The notes: generated by a model not told the origin, from the sequence alone. A stretch of 64,000 nt of DNA from Pseudomonadota bacterium (GCA_018241445.1 JAFEDT010000012.1:248001-312000), one strand, 5' to 3'. Counted from the stretch's first letter, positions 52,447-61,472 are shown. Program-made: numbers and translations.

Positions 52447-52983
52447 TCAGTACCACTGGTCCTGCAGGTCGTGCCACACGTCCACGGGACCGACATCGCG
52501 GTCCGCGCTGAAGGTGCCGAAACGCCCGGCGTGAAAGGCCAGCGGCGCACCGGGCACCCTCGCGATGGCGAGCACCTCGCCCACCACAATCAGGTGATCA
52601 CCGCCTTCGTGCACTGCATGTACGCTGCAGTCGAAGCGGCAGAGCGAGTCCGCGAGCTGTGGTGGATGGGGTCGCGAGCGCCAGTGGCGGTCGACCTCGA
52701 ACTTTTCCGCGCTGCGGCGCGCGAAGTGCAGCGCCAGCTCGCGCTGCTGGTGGGAGAGGATGTGGACCGCGAATGGCGCCCCTGGGGCGAATGCCCCCAC
52801 GCTGCCGCTGCCGGCGGCCAGGCACCACAGCAGCAACGGTGGCTGCAGGGACACCGAGGAGAAGGAGTTGGCCGTGACGCCGACCGGCTCGCCGTCCGGC
52901 CGCACGGCGGTGACCACCGTTACGCCGGTAGCGAACAGCCCGAAAGCATCGCGCAATTCGCGCTGGCTGAAGGGCGTGCTCAC
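52447..52983 (-). CDS. Flavin reductase (HsaB/HpaC-like)
   Basis: About 178 residues of the flavin-reductase-like fold: FGLFATGVTVVTAV at the start, ANSFSSVSLQPPLLLWCL for flavin and FHAGRFG near the end. These proteins supply reduced FMN or FAD to a separate oxygenase. The nearby HsaA-type monooxygenase (57.2 kb) needs such a partner, so this is the likely HsaB. The start is GTG at 52983, overlapping the upstream dehydrogenase stop as GTGA; the frame stays open further up only as a shadow of that gene. Confidence 0.88.
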   Translation of the reverse strand: MSTPFSQRELRDAFGLFATGVTVVTAVRPDGEPVGVTANSFSSVSLQPPLLLWCLAAGSGSVGAFAPGAPFAVHILSHQQRELALHFARRSAEKFEVDRHWRSRPHPPQLADSLCRFDCSVHAVHEGGDHLIVVGEVLAIARVPGAPLAFHAGRFGTFSADRDVGPVDVWHDLQDQWY

Positions 52984-53771
52984 GTGGGTTGCCGTGCCAG
53001 TTGCAGGAACACCGGCACCTCCCCGCCGCCGTGGACCGCCAGCAGTGCGCCGCTGACATAGGCGGCCAGCGGCGAGGCCAGGTACAGGCAGGCGCTGGCC
53101 ACGTCCTGCGCAGTCGCCAGACGGCGCAGGGGAAACATCGCGGCAATGCGCTGCACACCCGCGGCGCCGCCGTAGTGCTGGTCGGTCAGTTCGGTGGCCA
53201 CGAATCCCGTGATGATGGCGTTGACGCGCACCTTCGGGCCCAGTTCCATCGCCAGTGAGCGTGTGGCGTGCAGCAACCCCGCCTTGGCTGCGCCGTAGGC
53301 GGTGGTGCCCGGCGAGGGGCGCTCTCCGGCGACACTGCCGATGTTGATGACGCTGCCGCCGCGCGCCTGGGCCTGCATCAGCCTGTTGGCCGCCTGCGCG
53401 CACAGCAGTGGCGCGGTCAGGTTCAATGCGATCACGCGCTCGATCAGGCGCGGCGAGGCGGCGGCCAGGTCCGCCGCCGGCGAGCCGCCGGCGTTGTTGA
53501 CCAGCACGTCGAGGCGGCCGTGGCGCTCGCGCACGGCGGCGAACATCGCCTCCACCGCCGCGGCGTCGCGCACATCGCAGGCGATGAACTGCGCCCGCAG
53601 CCCGCCGGCGGCGGGCAGGTCGCTGTCCGCAGGCGTGCTGCGGCCGCAGACCAGCACCGTCGCCCCAGCCTCGAGGAAAGCGCGTGCGATGCCGGCGCCG
53701 ATGCCGCGGGCGCCGCCGGTGATCAGCACCACGGCCCCTGGCAGTCGGATTTCGACCGTGGGTTCGTGCAT
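52980..53771 (-). CDS. Short-chain dehydrogenase/reductase
   Basis: A 263-residue classical SDR with TGGARGIG (cofactor), NNAGGS, the catalytic Ser in GSVAGE and the YxxxK in YGAAK. It likely oxidises or reduces a hydroxyl of a steroid-derived acid or its CoA ester: it is encoded with the flavin reductase and back to back with a FadD3-type ligase, an arrangement that recalls IpdF. The exact substrate is not determined. Only 38 bases separate its start from that of the ligase gene. Confidence 0.9.
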   Translation of the reverse strand: MHEPTVEIRLPGAVVLITGGARGIGAGIARAFLEAGATVLVCGRSTPADSDLPAAGGLRAQFIACDVRDAAAVEAMFAAVRERHGRLDVLVNNAGGSPAADLAAASPRLIERVIALNLTAPLLCAQAANRLMQAQARGGSVINIGSVAGERPSPGTTAYGAAKAGLLHATRSLAMELGPKVRVNAIITGFVATELTDQHYGGAAGVQRIAAMFPLRRLATAQDVASACLYLASPLAAYVSGALLAVHGGGEVPVFLQLARQPT

Positions 53772-53809
53772 GTTCGCATCGTACGGGCTGCTCTGATATT
53801 TTCAAAGTC

Positions 53810-55375
53810 ATGTCCGCCAACACACCCGCCGCGCAGCCACTCACCCTGCCTCGCGTGCTGCTGCATGCGGCCGATGCCTTCGGGGCCGCACCCGCTGTCA
53901 TCGAGGGGCGGGACCGCCTGGACTTCGTCACGTTTGCAGACAGGGTCCGGGCCGTCAGCGCCGCCTTCCTGGCGGCGGGCATCACCCCGGGCGATCGCGT
54001 CGCGCTGTGGGCCCCCAACAGCCCGTCGTGGCTGCTGGCCGCCTTCGGCGCGGCCAGTGTCGGCGCAGTGGCGGTGCCCCTGAGCACCCGGCTGAAAGGA
54101 CGGGAGGCCGCTTTCATCCTGCGGCGCAGCGGTGCGCGCGTGCTGGTGACGGTGGACGAATTCCTCGGCATCCGCTATCCGCAGCTACTCACCGATCAGG
54201 CTCTGCCAAAACTGGAGCTCACCCTGAGCCTGGACACGGCGGATTGGCAACGCTTCCTCGAGGCCGGCGCGGGTGTCGGCAGGGCACGGGTGGACGCGGC
54301 CTGGGATCAGGTCGCCCCCGATGACATCGCCGACATGATCTTCACCTCGGGGACCACCGGGGATCCCAAGGGCGTGCTGTGTACTCACGCACAGAACGTG
54401 CGCGTGTTCCGCACCTGGGGTGATGTCGTGCGCCTGGCCCGCGGCGACCGTTACCTCATCGTCAACCCCTTCTTCCACACCTTCGGCTACAAGGCGGGGG
54501 CTCTGGCCTGCCTGATCCAGGGCGCCACCATGTATCCGGTGGCGGTGTTCGACGCCGCCGCGGTATTCGACCTGGTCGCCCGTGAGCAAATCAGCGTGCT
54601 GCCAGGACCGCCGACGCTGTACCAGAGCCTGCTGAGCCACCCGGGCCTGGCCGCGGCGCGGCTCGACTCGTTGCGGCTGGCTGTCACCGGCGCCGCCAGC
54701 GTGCCGCCGGTGCTGATCACGCGCATGCGCTCGGAGCTGAAGTTCCGCAGCGTGCTGACAGCCTATGGCCTGACGGAGTCGACCGGGGTGGCAACCATCT
54801 GTCCTCACGATGCCGACGATGAGACCGTCGCCACGCGCTGTGGCTTGCCCATACCGGGCGTGGAGGTGCGCTGCGCCGACGGCCAGGGCCGCACCGTCGC
54901 CACCGGAGAGGCGGGTGAGGTGCTGGTGCGCGGCTACAACGTGATGCGCGGCTACTACCAGGATGCCGCCGCCACCGCGGCCGCGATCGACGCTGCGGGC
55001 TGGCTGCACACGGGCGATGTGGGGGTGCTGGATGAGCGCGGTTACCTGCGCATCACCGACCGGATCAAGGACGTGTACATCGTCGGCGGCTTCAACTGCT
55101 ATCCGGCGGAGATCGAGAAACTCCTGGCAGAGCACCCGGCGGTGGCGCAGGTCGCGGTGATCGGCGTGCCGGACGAGCGCCAGGGCGAGGTCGGTAAGGC
55201 CTGTGTTGTGCCCCGCCCGGGGATGCACCTGGACGGCGAGACCCTGATCGCCTGGGCGCGCGGCAACATGGCCAACTACAAGGTGCCGCGCTACGTGCAG
55301 ATCCTCGATGCCCTGCCAGTCAACGCCGCTGGCAAGGTGCAGAAGTTCGCGCTACGCGAAGCTCACCAGCGCTGA
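53810..55375 (+). CDS. fadD3: FadD3-type acyl-CoA ligase (HIP-CoA ligase)
   Basis: A 521-residue adenylate-forming enzyme. Motifs: FTSGTTGDPKG (phosphate loop), TAYGLTES, GWLHTGD, RITDRIKD and the C-terminal lysine in NAAGKVQK. The substrate-pocket region FFHTFGYKAG, then VLPGPPTLYQSLL, closely fits FadD3, which activates 3aalpha-H-4alpha(3'-propanoate)-7abeta-methylhexahydro-1,5-indanedione, the C/D-ring product of steroid A/B-ring cleavage. A different carboxylic acid cannot be excluded. Its tail overlaps the convergent hydratase gene by 24 bases. Confidence 0.85.
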   Translation: MSANTPAAQPLTLPRVLLHAADAFGAAPAVIEGRDRLDFVTFADRVRAVSAAFLAAGITPGDRVALWAPNSPSWLLAAFGAASVGAVAVPLSTRLKGREAAFILRRSGARVLVTVDEFLGIRYPQLLTDQALPKLELTLSLDTADWQRFLEAGAGVGRARVDAAWDQVAPDDIADMIFTSGTTGDPKGVLCTHAQNVRVFRTWGDVVRLARGDRYLIVNPFFHTFGYKAGALACLIQGATMYPVAVFDAAAVFDLVAREQISVLPGPPTLYQSLLSHPGLAAARLDSLRLAVTGAASVPPVLITRMRSELKFRSVLTAYGLTESTGVATICPHDADDETVATRCGLPIPGVEVRCADGQGRTVATGEAGEVLVRGYNVMRGYYQDAAATAAAIDAAGWLHTGDVGVLDERGYLRITDRIKDVYIVGGFNCYPAEIEKLLAEHPAVAQVAVIGVPDERQGEVGKACVVPRPGMHLDGETLIAWARGNMANYKVPRYVQILDALPVNAAGKVQKFALREAHQR

Positions 55376-56176
55376 GCCAACGCCCGTAAGCTCCATGCGG
55401 AACCGGTCGCCCGGGCGAGCCGGCTCCAGCGGCACCAGCGATCCGGACAGGATTATCTCGCCGGCCTCGAAGGGCACGCCGTACTGCCCCAACGTGTTGG
55501 CAAGCCACGCCACCGAGGCCAGCGGCGAACCCTGCACTGCCGAGCCCAGCCCCTCGGACAGCGGCTGGTCGTTCTTCCACACCCGCGCACGCAGCTTTGC
55601 CAGGTCGAAGTCACGCGGGTCGGCGCGCGCCTCGCCCAGCACGAATACGCCGCAGGAGGCGTTGTCGGCCACTGTATCGACGATGCCGATGTCCCAGGCG
55701 GCAATGCGCGAGTCGACGATTTCGAAGCACGGCGCGATGCTGTGCGTCGCCTCCAGCACCTGTTGCGGCGTGACGCCGGGGCCACGCAGCGGGTGCTTCA
55801 GGATCAGGGCAATCTCCGCTTCGGCCCGCGGCTGGATCATGCGCTGCGCGATCGCCACCGTGGCGCCGTCGTCGATGCGCATACGGTCGGTCAGAAAGCC
55901 GAAGTCCGGCTGGTGCACGCCCAGCATGTCCTGCACGGCACGGCTGGTGACGCCGATCTTCTTACCGATGACACGCTCGCCGGCGCGCTGGCGGCGCGCC
56001 AGGATCCCGAGCGATATGGCGTAGGCGTCATCCACCGTCAGGTCCAGCCCGCGGCCGCGCAGCGGCGGCACGACCTGCTGTGACTGCAGGGCGGCATACA
56101 GCTCGGCGGCGAGCTGCTCGTGCAGTGCGCTGCGCCCGGCAGCGCGCCCCTCAGCGCCGGAGGAAATCGATGACAT
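55352..56176 (-). CDS. hsaE: 2-hydroxypentadienoate hydratase (HsaE/MhpD/TesE-like)
   Basis: A 274-residue FAH-fold hydratase: GKKIGVTSRAVQDMLGV, PRAEAEIALIL (metal-binding glutamates) and GSLVPLEPARPGD. It adds water to 2-hydroxyhexa-2,4-dienoate or its homologue from the meta-cleavage hydrolase to give a 4-hydroxy-2-oxo acid. Its start overlaps the end of the hydrolase gene by 26 bases, so both are made together, matching the reaction order hydrolase then hydratase. The next enzymes (aldolase, aldehyde dehydrogenase) are in the facing operon. Confidence 0.93.
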   Translation of the reverse strand: MSSISSGAEGRAAGRSALHEQLAAELYAALQSQQVVPPLRGRGLDLTVDDAYAISLGILARRQRAGERVIGKKIGVTSRAVQDMLGVHQPDFGFLTDRMRIDDGATVAIAQRMIQPRAEAEIALILKHPLRGPGVTPQQVLEATHSIAPCFEIVDSRIAAWDIGIVDTVADNASCGVFVLGEARADPRDFDLAKLRARVWKNDQPLSEGLGSAVQGSPLASVAWLANTLGQYGVPFEAGEIILSGSLVPLEPARPGDRFRMELTGVGSALVSFA

Positions 56177-56978
56177 TGCGGTTGAAGTCGGCGGCGCGCT
56201 CGATCATCGCCCAGTGGCCGCAGTGCGCATACATGACGAAGCGGCTGTCCGGCACGGAACGCAGGAATTTCTCGTAGCCGCTCGGCGGGCAGAACTGGTC
56301 GTCGATCCCCCAGAAACCCAGCACCGGGCAGGCAAGCCGGCCGAGCTCAGGCGTCTGGTCGGCGATCTTCATGCGGGCCAGTACTTCCTTGGGCTGGGTC
56401 TGCAACACGTTGAAGCGTTGTTCCACCAGGTCGTCGGTCACGAACTTCGGGTCCGCCGTCAGCATGTGCAGAAGCCGGCGCAGGCCGTCGCGATCGAAGC
56501 CCGCGCCGGTGAACTGCGACACCATGGACTGGATGCCCGGCATGCGGAAGTAGGTCTCGCGCGACTCGATACCGCCCGGCCCCATCACGATCAGCCCGCT
56601 GACGCGGCCCGGATCGTCGAGGGCCAGCCGGATGGCGATGGCGCCGCCGAGTGAGTTGCCCGCCAGCACGCAGCGTCGCACTGCGATGGAGTCGAGGAAC
56701 TCGCGCAGCGTCGAGCTGAACAGCTCCAGCGTGTAGTCGATGCCGGTGGGCTTGGAAGACCACCCGAATCCGATCATGTCCGGCATGATGCTGCGGAAAC
56801 CCGCGGCGGCGATCTCGCGGTAGTTGCCGGAGAAATTGCTGTAGCCGCTGACACCCGGGCCGCTGCCGTGTATCCACACCACGGGCGGGCCACTGCCCTC
56901 CTCCAGGTAATGCATTTCGTGGCCCGAGGGCAGCGTCACCAGCTTGCCGAAGGGTGGCGTCGATGGCCTTGTGGTCAT
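56151..56978 (-). CDS. hsaD: Meta-cleavage-product hydrolase (HsaD/TesD/BphD-like)
   Basis: A 275-residue alpha/beta hydrolase with oxyanion loop HGSGPGVSG, nucleophile Ser in AGNSLGGAI, acid in WGIDDQFCP and histidine in HCGHWAMIE. It splits the carbon-carbon bond of a meta-cleaved ring product. Together with the HsaA-type oxygenase gene across the divergent gap it fits the steroid pathway (4,9-DSHA hydrolysis) better than biphenyl or phenylpropionate pathways, but specificity is inferred from context. The ring-cleaving dioxygenase is not in the window. Confidence 0.92.
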   Translation of the reverse strand: MTTRPSTPPFGKLVTLPSGHEMHYLEEGSGPPVVWIHGSGPGVSGYSNFSGNYREIAAAGFRSIMPDMIGFGWSSKPTGIDYTLELFSSTLREFLDSIAVRRCVLAGNSLGGAIAIRLALDDPGRVSGLIVMGPGGIESRETYFRMPGIQSMVSQFTGAGFDRDGLRRLLHMLTADPKFVTDDLVEQRFNVLQTQPKEVLARMKIADQTPELGRLACPVLGFWGIDDQFCPPSGYEKFLRSVPDSRFVMYAHCGHWAMIERAADFNRNVIDFLRR

Positions 56979-57057
56979 GCCGGGCTCCTGGCTGTGTGCA
57001 CGCAGCTTCAGCGTGCGCTGCGCGCCTGCGGCGCGCTCGAATACGCATTAAGGACAC

Positions 57058-57090
57058 GCTGCAATGCTGCAATCAACCTACTGCAGCAAT
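57058..57090. promoter_or_regulatory. Cluster of GCTGCA half-sites in the hsaD-hsaA divergent gap
   Basis: GCTGCAAT is repeated in tandem (57058-57065, 57066-57073) and followed by an inverted copy in CTGCAGCAAT (57081-57090); TGCTGCA (57065-57071) and TGCAGCA (57082-57088) form a 7-bp dyad with a 10-base spacer. The gap is 243 bases between divergent operons, where a TetR- or LysR-type regulator would act. No regulator gene is adjacent. Confidence 0.45.
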
Positions 57091-57139
57091 TCTATATCAC
57101 AGGATGCGTAAAGAAGTAGCCCGATATTTTACGAATCTG

Positions 57140-57168
57140 TTGAAGGCCCCCGGTAGCCGGCGTATTCT
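57140..57168 (+). promoter_or_regulatory. Sigma-70-type promoter for the hsaA operon
   Basis: TTGAAG (57140-57145), a 17-base spacer and TATTCT (57163-57168), placed 54 bases before the hsaA ATG, which has GGAGG at 57211-57215. Spacing is optimal and both hexamers differ from consensus at one or two positions. Confidence 0.6.
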
Positions 57169-57221
57169 TATCTACTGGTCTCAGGCACGCTTCTTTCTAG
57201 CCCCACCTTCCGGAGGTCCGC

Positions 57222-58427
57222 ATGGCCAGCCGCGCCCCCACGGCCGACCCGATTCCCTCACCCGCCACACTGGTGGAGCGCGCCCGCGCCCTGATCCCGA
57301 CGCTGAAGGCACGCTCCGAGGCTGCCATCGCGGCACGCACCCTGCCCGCCGAAACCATCCGCGACCTCAAGGAAGCCGGCTTCATGCGCGTGCTGCAGCC
57401 ACGGCGCCATGGGGGATATGAACACGACCCGCAGGTGTTCTACGACATCCAGATGACGCTGGCGGAGGGCTGCATGTCCACGGCGTGGGTGTACGGCGTG
57501 ATTGGCGTGCACCCTTTCCAGCTGGCGCTGTTCGACGCGCGCGCCCAGCAGGAAGTCTGGGGCGGCGACGACGGTACCCTGGTGTCGTCCTCATACCAAC
57601 CGGTGGGCAAGGTGGAGCGTGTGCCGGGCGGATTCCGGCTCTCCGGGCGCTGGGGCTTCTCCAGCGGCTGCCAGCACTGCCAGTGGACCTTCCTGGGCGC
57701 GCTGATTCCGCCGCTGGAAGCCGGCGGTGCGCCGGAGATGCGTACTTTCCTGCTGCCACGCAGCGATTACCAGATCGTCGAGGACTGGAATGTCTTCGGC
57801 CTGCAGGCCACCGGCAGCCACGGCATCGTGGTGGACAAGGCCTTCGTTCCGGATTACCGCACGCATCGCGCCATCGACGGCTTCCTCATCAAGAGCCCGG
57901 GCCAGGCCGTCAACACCTCGCCACTGTACCGCGTGCCGTGGGCCCAGGTATTCGTGCGCGCCGTGTCCTCGGCTGCCATCGGCGCACTGCAAGGCGCGCT
58001 CAATTCCTACACCAGCATTGCCGCCAAGCGCGTGTCCACCAACACCGGCAAGGCCACCAAGCTCGATCCGTTCGCGCTCAATGCCGCGGCACGCACCCAA
58101 TCGGCGATCTACGAAATGAAGAGCGTGCTGTATCGCAACTACGATGAACTGATGGCCAAGGCACGCGCCGGGATCGAGATCCCCACCTCCGATCGCCTGC
58201 GCTACCGCTTCGAGGCTTCGCAGGTGGTGCGCCGCTGCGCCGCGCTATGCGACGAGCTGATGCCGCTCCTGGGCGGGCGGGCGATCTACATGGACAGCCC
58301 GGTGGTGCGGTACTGGCTGGACATCAACGCCGCGCGCGCGCACGTGGCCAACGACCCGGCGATCGTCGGCACCCCGCTGGGCGCCATGTATTGCGGCGAG
58401 ACCACCCTGACGGAGTTCTTCATTTGA
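57222..58427 (+). CDS. hsaA: Flavin-dependent monooxygenase of the acyl-CoA dehydrogenase fold (HsaA/TesA2-like)
   Basis: A 401-residue protein with the acyl-CoA dehydrogenase fold used by two-component hydroxylases such as HsaA. Blocks: [50 protein letters not shown] and the C-terminal [12 protein letters not shown]. HsaA hydroxylates 3-HSA to the catechol 3,4-DHSA, using FMNH2 from HsaB and O2. The length is right and neighbours encode later steps. First gene of a four-gene operon with overlapping starts. A ligand other than a steroid phenol is possible but less likely given hsaD, hsaE, hsaF and hsaG. Confidence 0.9.
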   Translation: MASRAPTADPIPSPATLVERARALIPTLKARSEAAIAARTLPAETIRDLKEAGFMRVLQPRRHGGYEHDPQVFYDIQMTLAEGCMSTAWVYGVIGVHPFQLALFDARAQQEVWGGDDGTLVSSSYQPVGKVERVPGGFRLSGRWGFSSGCQHCQWTFLGALIPPLEAGGAPEMRTFLLPRSDYQIVEDWNVFGLQATGSHGIVVDKAFVPDYRTHRAIDGFLIKSPGQAVNTSPLYRVPWAQVFVRAVSSAAIGALQGALNSYTSIAAKRVSTNTGKATKLDPFALNAAARTQSAIYEMKSVLYRNYDELMAKARAGIEIPTSDRLRYRFEASQVVRRCAALCDELMPLLGGRAIYMDSPVVRYWLDINAARAHVANDPAIVGTPLGAMYCGETTLTEFFI

Positions 58428-59335
58428 GCGTCAACGCCGCCCTGATCGGTTCAGGCAACATCGGCACCGACCTGATGTACAAGGCTTTGCGCAGTAGCGC
58501 CATTCGGCCGGCCTGGATGGTCGGAATCGATCCGGACTCCGACGGGCTGGCACGCGCCCGCGAACGGGGTCTGTCGACCACGGCCGAAGGCGTCGACGGC
58601 CTGCTGCCACACATCCAGCGCGACGGCATCCGCATCGCCTTCGACGCCACCAGCGCCTACGTGCACCCGCAGAACGCCCGCAAGCTCGCCGCGCATGGGG
58701 TGGTGGTGATCGACCTGACGCCGGCGGCCATCGGCCCCTACTGCGTACCCTCGGTGAATCTCGCCGAGCATGTCGGCAAGCGCGAGATGAACGTCAACAT
58801 GGTCAGTTGCGGCGGCCAGGCCACCATCCCGATCGTCGCCGCTGTGGCGCAGGTGCAGCCGGTAGCCTATGGCGAGATCGTCGCCACGGTTTCCTCGCGC
58901 TCCGCCGGCCCCGGCACGCGCAAGAACATCGACGAGTTCACGCGCACGACGGCCAACGGCATCGAGAAGGTCGGCGGCGCGAAGCGCGGCAAGGCCATCA
59001 TCATCCTCAATCCGGCCGAGCCGCCGCTGATCATGCGCGACACGGTGCACTGCCTGACCGAGAGCGAACCGGACCAGGAAGCCATCCGCGCCTCCATCCG
59101 GCGCATGGTCGCCGAAGTGCAGAAGTACGTACCCGGCTACACTCTCAAGAACGGCCCGGTGTTCGACGGCAAGCGTGTGTCGACCTACCTGGAGGTGGCC
59201 GGCCTGGGTGACTACCTGCCGCGCTACGCCGGCAACCTCGACATCATGACGGCGGCGGCACTGCGCACCGGCGAGCTGATCGCCACCGAGATGGCCGAGG
59301 GGCGTTTCCCGCCTGCCCCGGCGGAGGGCGCGTGA
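58424..59335 (+). CDS. hsaG: Acetaldehyde/propanal dehydrogenase, CoA-acylating (HsaG/MhpF/TesF-like)
   Basis: A 303-residue enzyme with the NAD site [12 protein letters not shown] and the catalytic cysteine in [12 protein letters not shown]. It turns the aldehyde released by the aldolase into acyl-CoA, normally inside a complex with that aldolase. The start is TTG at 58424 in a TTGA overlap with hsaA; the frame stays open further up only as shadow. The next gene, overlapping by GTGA, is its aldolase partner, so the tunnel-forming pair is intact. Confidence 0.95.
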   Translation: MSVNAALIGSGNIGTDLMYKALRSSAIRPAWMVGIDPDSDGLARARERGLSTTAEGVDGLLPHIQRDGIRIAFDATSAYVHPQNARKLAAHGVVVIDLTPAAIGPYCVPSVNLAEHVGKREMNVNMVSCGGQATIPIVAAVAQVQPVAYGEIVATVSSRSAGPGTRKNIDEFTRTTANGIEKVGGAKRGKAIIILNPAEPPLIMRDTVHCLTESEPDQEAIRASIRRMVAEVQKYVPGYTLKNGPVFDGKRVSTYLEVAGLGDYLPRYAGNLDIMTAAALRTGELIATEMAEGRFPPAPAEGA

Positions 59336-60384
59336 ACGCCACGCCCGTGAGCCTGCGCGGCCTGAAAATAGTCCTGCACGACATGTGCCTGCGCGATGGC
59401 ATGCACCCCAAGGGGCACCAGATCTCGCTGCAACAGATGGTGGCGGTCGCCACCGGGCTGGATGCGGCCGGGGTGCCGTTGATAGAGGTCACCCACGGCG
59501 ACGGCCTGGGCGGGGCCTCGGTCAACTACGGCTTCCCCGCGCACAGCGACGAGGAATACCTGCGCGCGGTCATTCCGAAGCTCAAGCGCGCCCGGGTCTC
59601 GGCCCTGCTGTTGCCGGGCATCGGCACCGTCGAGCATCTGCACCTCGCGCACGACTGCGGGGTTGCCACCATCCGCGTCGCCACGCACTGCACCGAGGCG
59701 GACGTGTCGGAGCAGCACATCACGCAGGCGCGCAAGCTGGGGCTGGACACGGTCGGCTTCCTGATGATGGCGCACATGGTCACCCCCGCGGAGCTGGCCC
59801 GCCAGGGCAAGCTGATGGAGAGCTACGGCGCCAACTGCATCTACTGCACCGACTCGGCCGGCTACATGCTGCCGCAGGACGTGCGCGAACGCATCGCCGC
59901 GCTGCGCGCCGTGCTGAAACCCGAAACCGAGGTCGGCTTTCACGGCCATCACAACATGGCGATGGGCATTGCCAACTCGTTGGCGGCGCTGGAAGCTGGC
60001 GCCATCCGCATCGACGGTTCGGCCGCGGGCCTGGGTGCCGGCGCCGGCAACACGCCGCTGGAGGTCTTCAACGCCGTCGCGCATCGCATGGGGATCGAGA
60101 CCGGGGTGGATGTCTTCAAGCTCATGGACGTCGCGGAAGACCTGGTGGTCCCCATGATGGATCAACCGATCCGCATCGACCGTGACGCCCTGATCCTGGG
60201 CTACGCCGGTGTGTACTCGTCCTTCCTGCTGTTTGCCAAGCGTGCCGGCGCCCGCTACGGCGTCTCGTCGGCCGACATCCTGGTCAAGCTCGGCGAGATG
60301 AAGACCGTCGGCGGCCAGGAGGACATGATCGAGGACCTGGCGCTGAACATGGCGCGCGAGCGCGGCGCGGGATCACGCAGCTGA
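59332..60384 (+). CDS. hsaF: 4-hydroxy-2-oxovalerate/oxohexanoate aldolase (HsaF/MhpE/TesG-like)
   Basis: A 350-residue DRE-TIM metallolyase: [16 protein letters not shown] at the start (catalytic base and metal), [15 protein letters not shown] and [10 protein letters not shown]. It splits a 4-hydroxy-2-oxo acid to pyruvate and an aldehyde that is channelled to the acylating dehydrogenase. Starts with GTG overlapping hsaG. It is followed by a lipase-like gene overlapping by one base (TGATG). Confidence 0.95.
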   Translation: MNATPVSLRGLKIVLHDMCLRDGMHPKGHQISLQQMVAVATGLDAAGVPLIEVTHGDGLGGASVNYGFPAHSDEEYLRAVIPKLKRARVSALLLPGIGTVEHLHLAHDCGVATIRVATHCTEADVSEQHITQARKLGLDTVGFLMMAHMVTPAELARQGKLMESYGANCIYCTDSAGYMLPQDVRERIAALRAVLKPETEVGFHGHHNMAMGIANSLAALEAGAIRIDGSAAGLGAGAGNTPLEVFNAVAHRMGIETGVDVFKLMDVAEDLVVPMMDQPIRIDRDALILGYAGVYSSFLLFAKRAGARYGVSSADILVKLGEMKTVGGQEDMIEDLALNMARERGAGSRS

Positions 60385-61304
60385 TGGCTCTCGACCCCGG
60401 CCTGGCGGCCTTCCTGGGGTCCCCGCTGGCGGAGCACCCGCCGCTCGATACCCTGACCCCGCAGATCCTGCGGGCCTACACGGAACAGTTCCAGTTGCCC
60501 GGCCCGCCACCGGCCGTGCACGAGACACGCGAACTCACGGTGCGCGGCGCCGCCGGACCCATCCGCGCCCGCCTCTACCGCCCGGCGGCCGCCAGCACCC
60601 TGCCGGTGATTGTGTTCTACCACGGCGGCGGCTTCGTAGTCTGCGGCCTGGACAGCCATGACTTCCTGTGCCGCGATATCGCCAGGGCCTCCGGTTGCGC
60701 CGTGGTGTCTGTGGACTATCGGCGCGCCCCGGAAGCGCGCTTCCCCGGCCCGCCAGAGGACTGTTACGCCGCCCTTGTGGATGTCGTACGGCGCGCCGCG
60801 GAACTGGGCGTCGAGCCCTCCCGCCTGGCCGTCGCCGGCGACAGCGCCGGCGCCAACCTCGCCACGGCTGTCGCGCAACTGGCGCGCGACCGCTCTGGTC
60901 CTGCGATCCGCTACCAGGCGCTGCTGTACCCGGCGCTCGACCCGGCGCTGGACAGCGCCTCGGCGCATGCGAATGCCGAAGGTTACATGCTGACGCGCGC
61001 CGGCATGCGCTGGTACTGGGATCAGTACCTCGCCTCGCCCGCCGATGCCGCCAACCCGCTCGCAGCCCCGCTCAACGCCCGGGCTGCGGGTCTGCCTGCC
61101 GCCACCATCATCACGGCGGAGTTCGATCCGCTGCGCGATGAGGCGGAGCAGTACGCGGACCGGCTGCGCGCCGCCGGCGTGCCGGTGGTGGCACGCCGCT
61201 ACCTGGGTATGATCCACGGCTTCGCCAGCCTGACCTTCCTGACACCGGTGGCGGCGCGTGCCATCGCTGATGTGGGCGCTGATGTGCGCGGCGCGTTAGC
61301 TTAG
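60384..61304 (+). CDS. Alpha/beta hydrolase of the hormone-sensitive-lipase family
   Basis: A 306-residue esterase. HSL-family motifs: HGGGF oxyanion hole (FYHGGGFVVCG), nucleophile Ser in AGDSAGAN, Asp in EFDPLRDE and His in GMIHGF. Typical substrates are short-chain esters or lactones. Its start shares a base with the hsaF stop, so it is part of the hsaA operon; it might open a steroid lactone or cleave an acyl ester of a hydroxysteroid. That role is inference. No signal peptide, so it is cytoplasmic. Confidence 0.9.
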   Translation: MALDPGLAAFLGSPLAEHPPLDTLTPQILRAYTEQFQLPGPPPAVHETRELTVRGAAGPIRARLYRPAAASTLPVIVFYHGGGFVVCGLDSHDFLCRDIARASGCAVVSVDYRRAPEARFPGPPEDCYAALVDVVRRAAELGVEPSRLAVAGDSAGANLATAVAQLARDRSGPAIRYQALLYPALDPALDSASAHANAEGYMLTRAGMRWYWDQYLASPADAANPLAAPLNARAAGLPAATIITAEFDPLRDEAEQYADRLRAAGVPVVARRYLGMIHGFASLTFLTPVAARAIADVGADVRGALA

Positions 61305-61305
61305 T

Positions 61306-61426
61306 GGCGGAGGCCAAAGCGCGGTTGAAACCCTCAGTCACCGTGGGGGCACGTGAACATGCTTCCGCGCGGGGTGTGTATAGTTTTACACACTTCTCCG
61401 CGGAGCATCACTGAGTAGCCTCCGCC
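61306..61426. repeat. 121-bp nested palindrome between convergent operons
   Basis: Four coaxial inverted repeats nest around one centre: GGCGGAGGC/GCCTCCGCC (61306-61314 and 61418-61426), CTCAGT/ACTGAG (61333-61338 and 61410-61415), ATGCT-T-CCGCG/CGCGGAGCAT (61359-61369 and 61399-61408, one bulge), and GTGTGTA/TACACAC (61374-61380 and 61387-61393) with a 6-base loop. It fills most of the 168-base gap between the lipase and thiolase genes. It could be a two-way terminator, a small RNA or a mobile-element remnant; nothing familiar matches. Confidence 0.7.
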
Positions 61427-61472
61427 CAACCCGGCGCACAGCCACACTCCCGCCCGTCAGCTGGGCCAGGCG

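Noticed and set aside
52447..54171. A 574-residue fusion reaching from the flavin reductase through the dehydrogenase
   Set aside because: The upstream part is a shadow of the SDR gene; GTGA coupling at 52980-52983 gives a normal-length flavin reductase.
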